This document shows, one piece after another, positions 50,449-63,200 of a DNA stretch of 64,000 nt. The stretch lies in NCBI RefSeq assembly GCF_014529535.1, contig NW_023503493.1, forward strand, positions 22,042,001 through 22,106,000, written 5' to 3'. The position numbers and the translations under genes were made by a program. The notes under the pieces were generated by a model. That model ran no database searches, had not been told where the DNA came from, and was given only the letters and a program-made list of their open reading frames with translations. This DNA comes from Bradysia coprophila. Its lineage: Eukaryota; Arthropoda; Insecta; Diptera; Sciaridae. The first letter of the stretch is position 1. Each line of letters begins with the position of its first letter.

Positions 50449-50950
50449 AGCCCCGTACGAAGTCAACTTTCATCAATTCCTATTTAAACAGCTATATACC
50501 ACTATATTTACCTATATTTTCCTATAAATATACACTTCACAGATGAATATGCTATTATATAGCTCTATATGCCTGTATATAGCTCTATATGCCTGTATAT
50601 AGCTCAATATAGGTGAACATAGATATATATAGATGTCCATATATGGACTAAAATACTCCACGTTCACTGTACGGCCGAGTAGCCAGATAAGAGCTCCCTC
50701 CAAGAGACCTAGCTCACGCTCCGGTCAACCAAATTTCATAAACTTTTTTTTTTCCTGATTGGTCAATAAAGCAAAAACAGACAAAATGTGTTCAAATTTG
50801 GCCGACCTACAAGCAAAAACTTATAACTTATAAATGTAGCTTTTAAATGTCCGGAATATCATCGAAAACCCCTATAGCACTTATTGGGCCCCTGGTCAGG
50901 AGGGGTCGACCCAAAATCACCCCGTCCTAGTTACCTGATTGATATGTCAT
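50449..50950. repeat. Dispersed repeat with AGCCCCGTACGAAG end, truncated copy
   Basis: Begins AGCCCCGTACGAAGTC and shares blocks with 56353-57289: TGTACGGCCGAGTAGCCA, CAAGAGACCTAGCTCACGCT, AATTTCATAAACTTTTTTTT and GGAGGGGTCGACCCAAAATC, in the same order. The right terminus and the octamer array of the other copy are missing. It includes the 20-bp tandem array listed below. Confidence 0.7.
50557..50613. repeat. Tandem repeat of a 20-bp unit
   Basis: About 2.8 copies of ATATAGCTCTATATGCCTGT, in a wider TATA-rich region. Confidence 0.9.
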
Positions 50951-51407
50951 TAATAACATATACAATTTTCAATAATTTAAGCTATCTATAGATCATTTGA
51001 TACGATTGTTTCACAATATGGATCCAGCTTTTGTTGCCTGCGAGATTGTTGAAATATGCAATGACATAATATTATGTCATTGGAAATATGACCCAAAAAA
51101 TTGGAATCTTTTGTAGCAACATTTAAAATAGATACATCTCTTCAAATAACTCCCAAATTTTTACACCCAACACGGCTCTGAGGTGTGTCCTAGTATATCT
51201 GAACATATTGCGTTACACACCAGCCTCAAGGAGAAGATGGAATTACTGCAGTTTTAAAATCATTCGTATTTTAATGTTGTTCTTTTCATGTTGGCTACTC
51301 AGACACATTTTCTGTTTTGCCATTTACTGACCTTTTTTGATTTTTGCATGAAATTTTATATTGAGAAATCAAAAACTCAAGTAAAACATAAATCATAAAA
51401 TAAAAGA

Positions 51408-51855
51408 AAAACACTTTCTTATTCTTGAGGAGAACAGAAAGGATGATACTGTGCTAACTGCAACTGGTAGTGCAGTTGATAAGGACCATTTATACGAGAA
51501 CGTTTACACTCGTATAAAAGCTGGGCTTCCTCTCTAAAAGTTTATTTTTCTCATTGCAAAGCAGGTAAAATTATCATTAAGGAACCTACTGATAATTTTA
51601 CCTACTTTACAATGAGAAAAGTTAACTTTTAGAGAGGTAGCCCAGCTTTTATACGAGTGTAAACGTTCTCGTATAAATGATCCTTATCAACTACACTATG
51701 GTCTCGTGGTCGCTAAATGCAACTGGTTCTACGAATCATAAAATAAACACACTTTCTTATTTTTGAGGAATAAGGAATCCTCACGAATAAGAAAGTAATT
51801 TTATTTTATGATTCAGAACCTTTCTGTTCTCCTCAAGAATAAGAAGGTGTTTCTA
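51408..51855. repeat. Compound long inverted repeat with ~113-bp hairpin inside
   Basis: Outer arms (AAACACTTTCTTATTCTTGA and its inverse, ~35-40 bp) enclose two further hairpins. The first, 51468-51698, has arms of ~113 bp with few mismatches (TATACGAGAACGTTTACACT and its inverse) around a loop of only a few bases. The second, 51734-51813, has arms around AATCATAAAATAAACACACT. Non-coding. It looks like a fold-back transposon that captured others, or a hairpin-RNA source. Confidence 0.9.
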
Positions 51856-54800
51856 TTCCGTGCGTCAAAATTCCGTGCATGTAATTATTAAGTCGTTGAC
51901 ATCTTTTACTTCATTAATTGCTATACAAATAAAACACTTTAGCTAGAGCTTATTGCTTATTTTTCTCATTGTTAGTGCTAAAAGATAGGCAAGTGGTTGA
52001 TTAAATCGAAAGTGGTCAGTCTTGCCATCGCGACAGGAACTTCGACTTGTATCTTGGTAACGAGTAACATTGTCCTCAGTTAGTCTAAATCAATTTTTGT
52101 ATTGTTGTTAAGTACACAATGTCGATTCTATTTACTCAATTACATAAGCAAGATAAATGATGAGCTCTAACTGTAACCAGCTTTAGCCTTCTTATACAGC
52201 AAAAAGTATGTTAAAGCAAAAGAACAAAACCATTTCAAAACAAGAAGTAACAGATGAAATCGTTATGTAACAGTGCGTTTACTCCTTAAAGCAACATTAT
52301 TCCATGCAAGAAGCGAACAACACTTTACTACATAGGGAAGTAATGAGGATTTTACAGGTTCCTCATATAAATGATTGTTAATTACCGATGTTGTGCGTAA
52401 ACAAAATATTTTCTTCAGAAAATTGTAATTGATTCCGCATGACTTTGAACACATGAAGTTCTAGATTTTTATTTTTTGAAATTTGGTAAGTCTTCGCGTG
52501 CAACAAGAGTGAAACACTAACATAAAAAATCTAGATTTTTATTTGTTAAACAAATTTTGTTTTTTTGAATCATTTTCAAATCACAACAACCACCAAAATA
52601 AAAATTTCGCTTTCCCTGGAAGTTAGCTGCAATCTCGAAAATAAATCTAAAACAAAGGCAACTAAAGGAAACATTTTCTAATTGAGTTTGCTTAACGTTT
52701 GTGATGTGAGTAAAGTTTTTAACCAAATAATGGTTGATCAAGAAAATCTTCTTCATTCAAAATACAACGGTAAAACACAAGATCATTTTCCGAAACGTAT
52801 TAAACATGAGTGTTCCCATTACTTGGTACTCGGATTTCTTTAGCCATTTGGTACACAAATGTCTGAAATTTTTCGAAAGCTTTGGGAACTTTTTCGTTTA
52901 TCTTCTGAGCGATTCCGAGCAATCGGAATATAGAAGGATAACGAGGTACGTTTCCGAAGACACTTCATAATTAATCCCGATATTGTTCAATTCATCAAAA
53001 CAGTAAATTGTTTATTATTTTACCAACATGTGATATTCAAGAGGTGGAGCTTGCATTGTTGCGCATGGCAATATAAAGCTTTGCAATGAAATTAAACTCA
53101 CCAGAATCAACAAGTGGGCGTCGTTTATTGTTGTTATTAAAGCATGTTTCGTTGATGCAGAAATTCGTCTTATATGCACATGAAATTTGTTCAACTTAAA
53201 TTGGAAGCGTTTTTCGGACAAACGTTTTTCATTTATAAATTTACAAAAATTCAATCAAAGAATCTAGCTTTGTGCCCCACAATATGCGACCATTGTCAAA
53301 CAATAACAATAAAAATCGTGTTTTTCTTTCCCTTTTCAATCGTACTGCTTCCATCTCTGAATGGAAATGGCTATAATTATTTTCTATTTTCACCTCGCAC
53401 ATGCGCCACATTTGAATATCACATGCAATAATATTGTTTTTCCACATGCGATTCTTCATTTAATAACTGAAAATTTTTTTCACTCCGGAAAGTTTTGGGA
53501 AAATGGAATGCATAGGTGGAAAATTGATGTGTATATGCACAATATCATACTCATTCAGAAAGAGGTATCTTAACATGTGCGACTATATAAAGAGAGTATT
53601 TTCCGTTAAAAAGTTTAGTTTTCGTCGGGTATTCAATGTGTTAAGGAGATGCATTTTAGCAAACAAATAATTGTAGGAAAGTATGAAAATTTGAAATTGC
53701 TTATCGTTCAATTGAAATAGAGTTTAGTGATTAGATTAAAGTGAAATGAATGACTAGAGTTTTGGGATTTAATTAAAATAAAAAAGATTTGAAATCATTG
53801 ACTACTATCAGTGTGTAGATGTTCTTTGTCAGTTAAAGTGAGTGTCCAAACAGAGAAGAGACTCAACTATATTACGAAACCAAACATTGAGTTGTGTAAG
53901 TATTCCTAAGAAATTTATGTTTACATCTTAGCTGTGGTTTCTAAGTTCTAAATAGAAAATGGTAACAAAATTTAATGGGCACTAAATTTGAAAATATTTT
54001 GTGGCTAAATTCAATTTTCGATGAATTATTAATAATTTACTTTTTGCGTTTGACCTTGATTGTTGATGTTAAAAGACGAATTCGTCATTTACAGCATATG
54101 GTTCGTACTCAATTTGTTTATTTAAACTTTTTAATATTTAACAAAGATTTCGGAAATTGTATGGTGTAAAAAATAAAATAGACGTGATGGTTGTTTGTGT
54201 AAGAAAATGATGACGAAATATCACTTTTATTGAAATCAAAAAATGAGTCATTTGTATTCGAAGGTAGCAAACAATATTTAAAGAAATTGTGTTGTTTGAA
54301 CGTTTCCTTTTTTCGAGATTAAGCGATCATTTCTTTGATACTTGATACTTTGATTGAATCATAGTGCAAAAATAACTTTCGTTTAAGTCTTCGAAGTTCG
54401 AAGTTCGAACAGTTTCGATTTTAGAAATATTTTATTATATTGCAGACTCTAGGTTACAGGATTACAGGAACAAAAATTGAACTTTTAAATACAAAATTAC
54501 AAGTTCACTACTGACATCTTTTCAAACATATGAGAGTGACGTTAACCTCTTAGAAATGGTACGTAGTATTATCCAATCTATTGCTCCCTTTTGAGTAAAG
54601 TCGCAGAGCCTATTTTTTAGAATTAAAACTCTAAAAAATTCTACAAATTTCTAAAAATTCTTTTTTAGACTTTTATAGAATTTTTCAGAAAATTTTAGAA
54701 ATTCTAGAAATTTGTAGAATTTTTTAGAATTCAAATTCTAAAAAATAGGCCCTGGTAAAGTGTTTGAACCAGATGATTCGCATTTTGAAAAGGTTTCATA

Positions 54801-55570
54801 TTTCAGTTTCTGGTTTTCTGGATATATACTGTGTAACAGTTGGGTTGGAATTAATTAGGTAGAGATGTTTGTCGCTAAATATATGTAACTGGTAAATTCA
54901 ATACGTTTTAACCGTTAACACAAGCAACAACAACGTTTAACAGTCTAAAACATCTAATGCACCTCAACAAGAAATGACTACTAATTCATCCCATTTGGTA
55001 GACATCAAACTTATTGACCATCAATGTTTATCATTTATAAACGCCAAGGAACGCACAGTAGAGTCCTTAAGTTACTTATATTAATGCAAATTATAATTAC
55101 TTCGCTCGGGGTAAAAACCGTTAGTGCGCTTCAGATTGAAATTTTGGATGAACAAATGAATTGAAAAAAAAATTCAACGCACTCCTAAGAATACCGCGAA
55201 CTGGCCTTATTCAAAGCTGCGTTCGTTTGACCCTTGTCAATTTTCATTTTGATTTTTTAGCGCGGCGTCGATTCGCTTTCATGAATGTAAAGGAATTCGA
55301 GTCACAAAAAAACTTTTGCTGCTCGAACCCTTTTTACGCGTCAAACTCTTTCCATTACTAAAAACATCTTATGAGTCTAAATTTTTCGTAAAATTCAAGC
55401 ATCAAACAACAGCGAAGTACCGGTCCTCATCAGCACAACTACCGAACAAATGCCTAAAATAATACTAATATTGCAAGTGAAAACAACAAAATTCTTTCCG
55501 TTACCTATCAAATGGCTAAGGCGAAGTGAATTTTTTAGTTTCTTTTTGTAAATTTACAATTGTTCGTTCT
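51856..55570. other. Intergenic, no gene seen
   Basis: AT-rich DNA with one fold-back (54608-54750). Frames of up to 85 codons near 52.7-53.5 kb overlap on both strands and show no domain. No RNA gene recognised. Confidence 0.5.
54608..54750. repeat. Fold-back, AT-rich
   Basis: Arms GCCTATTTTTTAGAATT and the inverse AATTCTAAAAAATAGGC, continued inward by CTAAAAAATTCTACAAATTT against AAATTTGTAGAATTTTTTAG. About 53-bp arms, non-coding. Confidence 0.85.
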
Positions 55571-55714
55571 AGTTCAAGCAAAAAAGATCACTGTCTACAG
55601 CTACCAAATAGAGTATTTTGTATGAAATGGTTTTTAACAGTGTTTTAAGTTGTGTAACACACTGTCAAGTTTCAGTACCCTATTTAGAGTACCACGTTTT
55701 TTTAAATTGCGTTG
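55571..55714. mobile_element. MITE family 3, decayed copy
   Basis: Interior and right side match the family (AAATAGAGTA, ACACTGTCAAGTTTCAGTAC, CCTATTTAGAGTACCAC, final GCGTTG). The left end is reduced to GTTCAAGCAAAAAAGATCAC. Confidence 0.8.
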
Positions 55715-55821
55715 CACCACTAAGATACCATTGACCTGTGTTTAGCCATTTCACTTGAAGAATGATCATTTCGTTCTGGACTATCTGTCAACGCTCTTTT
55801 CATAACCTAACACATTGAAAT

Positions 55822-55959
55822 TAATTGCGGCTTGCCAACTTTCGGCACCCTGGACTTTACTTCAATAGTCGAGGAATGCCTCCAAATAAATTTCTAAAAA
55901 TCTAGAATTCAGTTTTGGAAGTAAAGTCCAGGGTGCCGAAAGTTGACAGGCTGCAATTA
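55822..55959. repeat. Fold-back with 42-bp arms
   Basis: Left arm includes CCAACTTTCGGCACCCTGGA, right arm the inverse TCCAGGGTGCCGAAAGTTG; closed by TAATTGC / GCAATTA. The ~54-bp loop is non-coding. Confidence 0.88.
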
Positions 55960-56352
55960 TTTTGAATGTGTCAAACCATAATGTTCGAACTGATCGACAT
56001 GTGCTGTGCTCCAAAGACACATTGGGGTGGGGTGCAGCATATTCATATTCATTCTAGGTACTTGAAAATTTTTCATTTTGATAGATTTTTCATATTTCTT
56101 TTAAATTATTATAATGACCCGATTATTGCGACAATTGCGTCAAAGTACAAGTACAAACCTTTAAAAACGAGCCGTCAGAACAGTCGGAGCGTTTGCTGCG
56201 ACTGAGCCCCGTACAAACCCGTACATCTATTGCGCACGTGACCCTACTTCGTCCGTCGCCCTACTCTTACCGTAAGCCTATTGCGCCCGTAAACGTCGTA
56301 AAATTCTTATGCAATGTGTACGTCTTAAAAATTGCGCATAGCGCAATTACGA

Positions 56353-57289
56353 AGCCCCGTACGACGTTCCTTTCAAAAGTAACACAAACTACACTTCCCA
56401 CTGATCAGTGATTTTGGAATTATCATTTTCACCTATTTATATTGATTTTACAAAAATCCAAAATGGCGGCCGACGGCCATTTTGTTAGGAGGTGGAAAGT
56501 ACAACGGCTGCTTTACATTCGTTAGTACCTTTCAAACAAAAAAAAATCATGAAATTCGGTTAAATTTTACTCGAGATATTAACAAAAAACACCACCTTCA
56601 CTGTACGGCCGAGTAGCCACATATAACATCACTCCAAGAGACCTAGCTCACGCTCCGGTAAACCGAATTTCATAAACTTTTTTTTCCTTGATTGGTACGG
56701 TCAATACCTATCTAATAAATCAAAATCCATCTAAATCCGTTCAAATTTGACTAACCTACAAGCAAAAACGGCTTGCCGCCCTGTACCTAGTTCACACCAA
56801 GGGATCTAACTCACGAGTCGGTCATCCAATTTCCATAAACTTTTTTTTGTGGATAGGTATTGTAAATACCTTTCATTTGATGTATCACTTACAAGTGTAG
56901 CCTTTAAATGGCCAGAGAAATCTTTGGAAAACGTTAAAGCACTTATGGGGCCCAGCTCTGGAGGGGTCGACCCAAAATCGCCCATCTTCGAACTTAGCCT
57001 CACTATTTCAACTACCTTTCAGGGAAAAAAAAAAATTTTGAAATCGGATTTGATTTACTCAAGATATCGACGTGACAGACGGACAGACGGACAGACGGAC
57101 AGACGGACAGACGGACAGACGGACAGACGGACAGAAGGACAGACGGACAGACGGACAGACAAAATTTTTATTGCGGATTCGTTATCTATGAACATAGGCA
57201 AACACTTTGCCCTTACCGTCTGCTTCGAATTCCATCAATTACACACGGCATCGTAATCCTATAAGCCCCTTCGTACTTCGTACGGGGCT
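56353..57289. repeat. Dispersed repeat with inverted AGCCCCGTACGA ends and an octamer array
   Basis: ~940 bp, starting AGCCCCGTACGACG and ending in the inverse CTTCGTACGGGGCT. It shares ordered blocks with 50449-50950 and has internal duplication (AATTTCATAAACTTTTTTTT near 56666 and 56829). Another AGCCCCGTAC box lies at 56205 in a GC-richer leader. No transposase frame. Class not determined. Confidence 0.75.
57075..57160. repeat. (GACAGACG)n microsatellite
   Basis: About 10-11 copies of an 8-bp unit GACAGACG with one substitution (GACAGAAG). It lies inside the dispersed repeat, probably as an expandable internal part of that element. Confidence 0.97.
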
Positions 57290-58645
57290 AAAAATTCCAA
57301 AGATTCGATATTGAACATTCTTGATACCTATGCAATTTTCTTTATACGATGCTACAACCGCAAAAAACAAGGAAATAGCTCATTTTTAACAGATTCTGTA
57401 GGCGAATGATATTTTAGTACATTCTGTCATAAAATTACTGCTGTCATTGCGCTTATTTTCATGTAAACCAACTTCATATGGTGAGATTTGTTCTGTAATG
57501 ACAAATGTGAAGTTGGTTCACATGAAAATAAGCTGAATGACATAATGGCCCCTACAGGCCAACCCACTTGTCCCATGTATTTCTAGACCAACAGATTTTG
57601 ACAGCTTTGATATCCGTATGCGATAAAAATTAATACAATGTCATAGATGTCGGAATCTGTGGGTCTAGAAATATATAGAATCTGTCAAAATTTGTTCGTA
57701 TTCATAGTATTTTGACGAATGTAGTAACGACAAGATGTTTCTGTACGTCGTTGCTGCATTCGTATAAGCGTTTTGCATATGAATAAAGAAGCGACGTATA
57801 GAAAAAGAAGAAGAATTCGAATTTGGCTCATCTTGTACTTACGTTAACAATTTGCGCGAATGTTCAATTTTCGCGATTTTGAATAGAAAAAGTTCTAACT
57901 TCGTTTGACAGTTTCGAAAATTTCGTCATGAAAAATAGGACCAAAACACGTTTTCAATGCCTCGTTTGTTTTGAGCATTAGTTTTACATTTTATATAGAA
58001 TCACCGTTGAAAATAATCGTAAGTTGCCGAAGAAACGGATTGCATACATTGTACCATTGATTTTATATTGGCGTTCAAAATTTTGTTTTTAAAAAAAGCT
58101 TGTTGATCTGCGGTCTTAAAAAATTCTAATTAGTTTTTATTTGACTAATAATTACTAAGTTTCTTTTTTGTTAAAATCAATAGGAACGCAAATCCTTTTT
58201 TTTACGAAATGCCCTCTAACTAAAAACAAAATTGTGCTATTTCCTTATTTTAATCGAGTGTATTTGGAAGCTTTGAAATGAAAATTTTTAATTAACAAGA
58301 TTTGAAGTGACAGAAAATTCCACTCAAACTATTTATAAGAGTAGATTTGATAAAGCCGGATTTTCAGAATGTCGAGCATCTAGAATTTACAAATTCTTGT
58401 ACCACTTTTATGAATTTTATTTACTTTAAGCAATTCCGACATCACACAAAAACACTAATTTTCAACTTTATTTCATTTTTCCACATCAAAATAACTGAGC
58501 AATCCACAAAAAAATACAACCTAATCACAAATTATTCACTTTCGAATACCGAAATGGTGACAAGAGAGTCTCTTGAAGAGACACAATATTTTCAACACAC
58601 CAAAAAGAACATAGCTGCTCATACTTCATTTAATTTTTTTTAAGT
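57290..58645. other. Intergenic, no gene seen
   Basis: AT-rich. It contains the fold-back at 57445-57539 and a weaker one at ~57579-57675 (ATTTCTAGACCAACAGATT / AATCTGTGGGTCTAGAAAT). A 98-codon frame at 58347-58643 is unrecognised. Confidence 0.5.
57445..57539. repeat. Fold-back
   Basis: Arms GCTTATTTTCATGTAAACCA and TGGTTCACATGAAAATAAGC, extended by AACTTCATAT / AATGTGAAGTT. ~95 bp, non-coding. Confidence 0.85.
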
Positions 58646-60274
58646 CAACGCACTTCAAGCAAAAGTGCTATTAATTACACCTGCCAAATAGAGTACTACT
58701 TTGTATGAAAAAAGTGTCCGCATTTTTTTACAGTGCCAAAATTTGTACGATACACTGTCCATATCTAAATTTTAGAGTACCACTCATGCTTGAAGTGCAC
58801 AGGCCCGTAGCCAGGATGAATGGCCAGGGGGGGTAGTGCCCCAACGTAATATTTCGAAAAGTTATTGTGTTTTTAAAAGTAGTCTAATTTCGCCGAAGGT
58901 GAAAATTTTCTTCTTTCCACTTGCATGGAATTTATTTTCTTGACCCGAAGTTTCCATTTTTGAAAAGTTGTAGATATGGAGATTATCGCTTTTTGTTGGT
59001 GTTCGATTCACCAACAAAAAGCGAAAAGTAAAAATTATCTATTTAAATACAGTCATTTAGAAAGCAGTGCTACGACGCTGGTGGAAATAATGTTTTCTCC
59101 CCGGGATCGTGTGTTTCTTTTGCGTATTCTTTATTAAAATCGTGTTTTAACACAAAACTCTTACGCTTTCTAAAATCTTATTTTTACTAAGAGTTAAAGA
59201 AGCATCTGCTTTGCAAGAGTAAGATATTTTCAAAATCAATTCAATTCAATTTATTAATCATATTAGAACAAAAAGATCACGCCTTATATAAATATTTTTC
59301 TACGACAGACTAGAATCGAATGGATTTACTTTTCTTTTCTCTCTATCTCAAGTAACGGAAACACAAATAGTTTCAAATGGTTACTTTCAATAGATGGAAG
59401 TTTTTACGTTTTTTGAGATTTTGTACTAAAACACTGCATCAAAATAAAATTACGACGCAGGCGAAAGTTTGGCCTCACTCAGTTAACATTCATAATGCTT
59501 GAAGGACACCCCAAAGTTAAAAGTTTCATGACGTTCGCTGTCCTGTGCTCTTTGTTCCAAAAGTGTTCATTCTCGGATAGTGACACCGAGGTTGCCATAT
59601 CTTCAGAAGATTTCAATTGAAACTGAAACCGAGGTTTACAAAGGTACACAAAATTGCATTCCCAACGGGAACTTTTAGGAACTTCGCGATCATCAACATT
59701 TAGAAATACTGAAAAAGGGTTTGATTCGCGTACATTAACTTTTCCCAAAATCTCTTTCCGGTAGAGATGATCCCGTGATCCCGCACTCTTCCCACCAGTG
59801 TACCCCGATGCGCATCAGGCGAAATTTTGAAGTCGAAAAATTCTCATGCTTCAAAATGGGGTGTCGTGTTTCACGTTGAATCTCATTCCAGCAACATTCA
59901 ATAAAAAATTTCCACTTGTCAGCAATTTCAAAGCTGTGTAATTTCGGTTCCGTTCATAGACTTACTTTGGATTCTTTAAAGAAGTTATATACAAAAACAA
60001 AACCGACAAGATAACATGGGAATAGCAGTACTAATTGTTAGTAATTGAATTTCTTACTCTTGCAAGCAAAATGATAAGAGTTGGTTATGTGCGAGCGGAG
60101 CGAGGAAAGATTTTTTTTTTTCAACAAAATTTGAAAGTCAGAGGTTTTTCACGTTCTTATTTTGCTTAGTCAGTGTAAAATTTTTATTTTCTTTAAAAAT
60201 CCCAGGGGGGCTTGAGAATCGTCAGGGGGCGATGCCCCCCTGCCCCCTCTAGCTACGGGCCTGGAAGTGCATTG
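58646..60274. mobile_element. MITE family 3, copy split by a hAT-like element
   Basis: Left part 58646-58799 (CAACGCACTTCAAGCAAAAG...CTCATGCTTGAAGTGCA) and right end 60264-60274 (GAAGTGCATTG) belong to one MITE. The flanks TTTAAGT at 58639-58645 and 60275-60281 are identical, so the MITE's own target duplication is still visible outside the later insertion. Confidence 0.92.
58800..60263. mobile_element. Non-autonomous hAT-like element nested in MITE family 3
   Basis: 1464 bp with short inverted termini (CAGGCCCGTAGCCAGG at the left, TAGCTACGGGCCTG at the right), followed inward by G-rich/C-rich arms (GGCCAGGGGGGGTAGTGCCC / GGGGGCGATGCCCCCCTGCC). Flanked by a perfect 8-bp duplication GAAGTGCA at 58792-58799 and 60264-60271. 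CAGGsCCGTAGC-type ends and 8-bp duplications are typical of hAT elements. No transposase domain is seen; the longest minus-strand frame (59479-59748, 89 codons) is unrecognised. It includes a perfect 16-bp-arm hairpin at 58986-59024. Confidence 0.93.
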
Positions 60275-60281
60275 TTTAAGT

Positions 60282-63200
60282 TAATTTTTTTTTGACAGCA
60301 CACTGTATCAACCTAATTTTCCTAGTTTGTTTCCTTCTCTTGTCTAACACAAGAATTTTTTATTTTAGTATTTTATACTTGTTGCGAGCACATACCTAGT
60401 AAAAATTCAGAAAATAAAAATTTAGATTCATTTGTAGAATTAATTACAAACCACAACAACTCGCAAATCAGAAAACATGTCGAATACAACTTTTGTACCG
60501 TAATTAGATAACAAAATCGTTAGGTCTGCTAGCTCATTTGTGTAAAGTGTTAAATGTGATACAACATCTATCACTTCAAAATATTTATTTTATTCCCATT
60601 TTCCCAGATAAAATATTATCGTACAGCAAACTCGAATCGAATTTCGGTTGTAAAATTTCGATCTAACGTACCTTGTTATTGTCGATATAACGTTGTGCTG
60701 ATTGGTTCAAAAATCAAGTTTTACATCTGATCATCTGATGAGAATTACGAACCCAATTATTTTGTTATTTTCACAAGTTACCGGATTGTGCAATTAAATG
60801 AAGTCATTAGAATAATTTGTGCACTACACTGATTTTGCATCTAATTATTCGCAATTAATTTAGTAATGCCAATTATTATTTTGAAACTAAATTTAAAAAA
60901 AAACGCAAAAAAAAACAGAGGAAGTAAAAATAGACACACAGATTTTATTCATTCGACCGAAAATTGAACTCAATATAATTTCATTATCAATATATATTTT
61001 CGCAGTGTGATTTAATAATTCAATATGCTGCCATGAACAATATTTCTGTCACACAATTGTTTTGAATTTCATATGAACGAAAAACGAATAGAATTTCGAC
61101 TAATCAAATCAATTACCTAATTAAGTAGTTGTTACTCTCTCCATATAATACCGTGATAGAAACCAATTATCATGCCATTTTAAAATTTCCTATTTTTAAT
61201 TCCTTTTATCCCGAATATATATTTCCTATATATCCTATTTAACTGCACGTTTTTTATCAACAAAAAAAAATTGTTAGACATATTTTATAGTGGCATATGA
61301 AACCTATTCCCGTTCTCGCGAAAGTCATAAAGTTTCATAACTAGATTGTTGTACGTACATTCATACACAAATTGCCGTCTAGATGTTGAACGCTTGGAAA
61401 ACATATATACAACTCGACGTGTAGATATATTTCACATGATTGTATGAGAATACATTCATTTTCATACAATCGAGACTGTGACTAGTATGGTCGTAGCATG
61501 CTCTATGTTGTGCTACGAAATTAGGGTGGCCTATATATTGATTATTTAGCGATTTGCTGCACAATAAGTGGTATATTTTTGTGGAATCTTTTGTAACTGT
61601 TGTTTGTTAGCATTCCAAACATTACTTAACGGGTGTTAAGTCTACTTATCTACACTTTGTGGTGTATTCGGAAAAATATTTTCTTGATTAACTCGAGTTT
61701 TCGCGAACTTTCGTTTATTTTTGCAATTGTCTTGAACAATGACGACTTAACTTGTGTTGCTTGGAAATTCTTCTAGAATATCAGACCTGCTTTGTGGGTC
61801 TTCGTTTCACAATATTTTTTAACTCTCCAACTGTTCTAGGACTTCCCTTGGAAGTTATTCCATTGTTATTGTGAGAGCCTTCTCTTCCTTTTCTAGTACT
61901 TTGGTTTCAATTCACGGCTTCTTTCCGACAATTTTTTTTTTGTACAATTCAATTATCTGTGTTATGTTTTCAAACTTTTTTTCCCGTCATATTATATGAA
62001 TTGAGACACCCTTTTATTAGATACAGTCTCATTCACGGCATATATACACGAACCAAATCAATTGAATTTGTAAAGCTCCCTTAATAAATTATATCGACCC
62101 CTATGCGACGCCATTCAAATATTTAATAATAAAGTCTCCACAAATCATAACATTCGTTAAAATTTACAAAACTTCACTGGGGAACGCACCTGAGACACAG
62201 GGTAGCTAATGAATTGTAATATATTGGTTGCAATTTTGGGTTTTAATTGGATTTTAAAGATTTATATGTTATTGTTTAACTTTCGTTTAGAATTGTATGC
62301 CACGTAGTGTGTGTATATAGCGAAGGTAATGGTTGAATTGAACGGTTTATGATATATATATATAGTGTGGTACTAAATGATTCTTATAATATTCGTATAA
62401 TGCTCACCGGTATGCTGTTTTATATTTAAAATATATATTTCGAATAGATGCATTAGAAAAGACTTCATAATTTTATTTTATTGAAATAATATATGAAAAT
62501 TGGCTGGAATATACTGTGCAATTGTGAATATTGTGACGTGTATATACCATAATATACAATAGATGAGGACAGCATAGATAGGTAGTACGACGACGCTGTT
62601 CCCGTATATATGTATACAGCGGAAAATTGTTTTAATTCAAGTGGAAAATTTATTACCATTTTGTGCATTCTAATTATTCTTTTGTATATATCGTGAATGA
62701 GGCTCCTATTTTATACTGGTTTTCTCCATACAAAAGTATCTATATTTTTACTGAAAATGTCACCGTATTTTTGTGGAAATTTGTATCGAGTGCATGAAAA
62801 TGTTTTATGTGATGTTGGTGAAGTAAATCTGGAAATTATGTATACTGAAGCGACGGCCGACGAAGTAGAGATTCTCGTTTCTATTTAATTTTCATTTGTG
62901 CGGCGTGAATAACCTTATTTACTCCACTCAAATGCATTGATGGCATTTTGTTGACACTATCTCTTATGACACTTCAGGTGAGAAAATTTTTATGAATTTT
63001 TATTTTCTCATCTCTTGTTTCTGGGGTGAACAAAAGTTTTCTCTCTCTGCAACTGTCACTTTGCTTTGGGTTTGAAAAAAGGTTATTCACGCCACGCACG
63101 GATGAAAAATTAGGTGTTCACTTCGGGGAGAAATAATTCAAAAGTTTCGCTCTTGTTGGAATTTCCTATTTTCTTCTCTTGGTAAACTAATAACCGTTCT

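Noticed and set aside
52734..53573. Cluster of overlapping 70-85-codon frames as a gene
   Set aside because: They overlap on both strands, lack ordered splice sites and show no family resemblance.
56849..57256. 135-codon frame through the octamer microsatellite
   Set aside because: Its central part is just translation of (GACAGACG)n; the remainder is repeat sequence.
59479..59748. 89-codon minus-strand frame as a hAT transposase remnant
   Set aside because: No dimerisation-domain or zinc-finger residues are visible, so the element is called non-autonomous.
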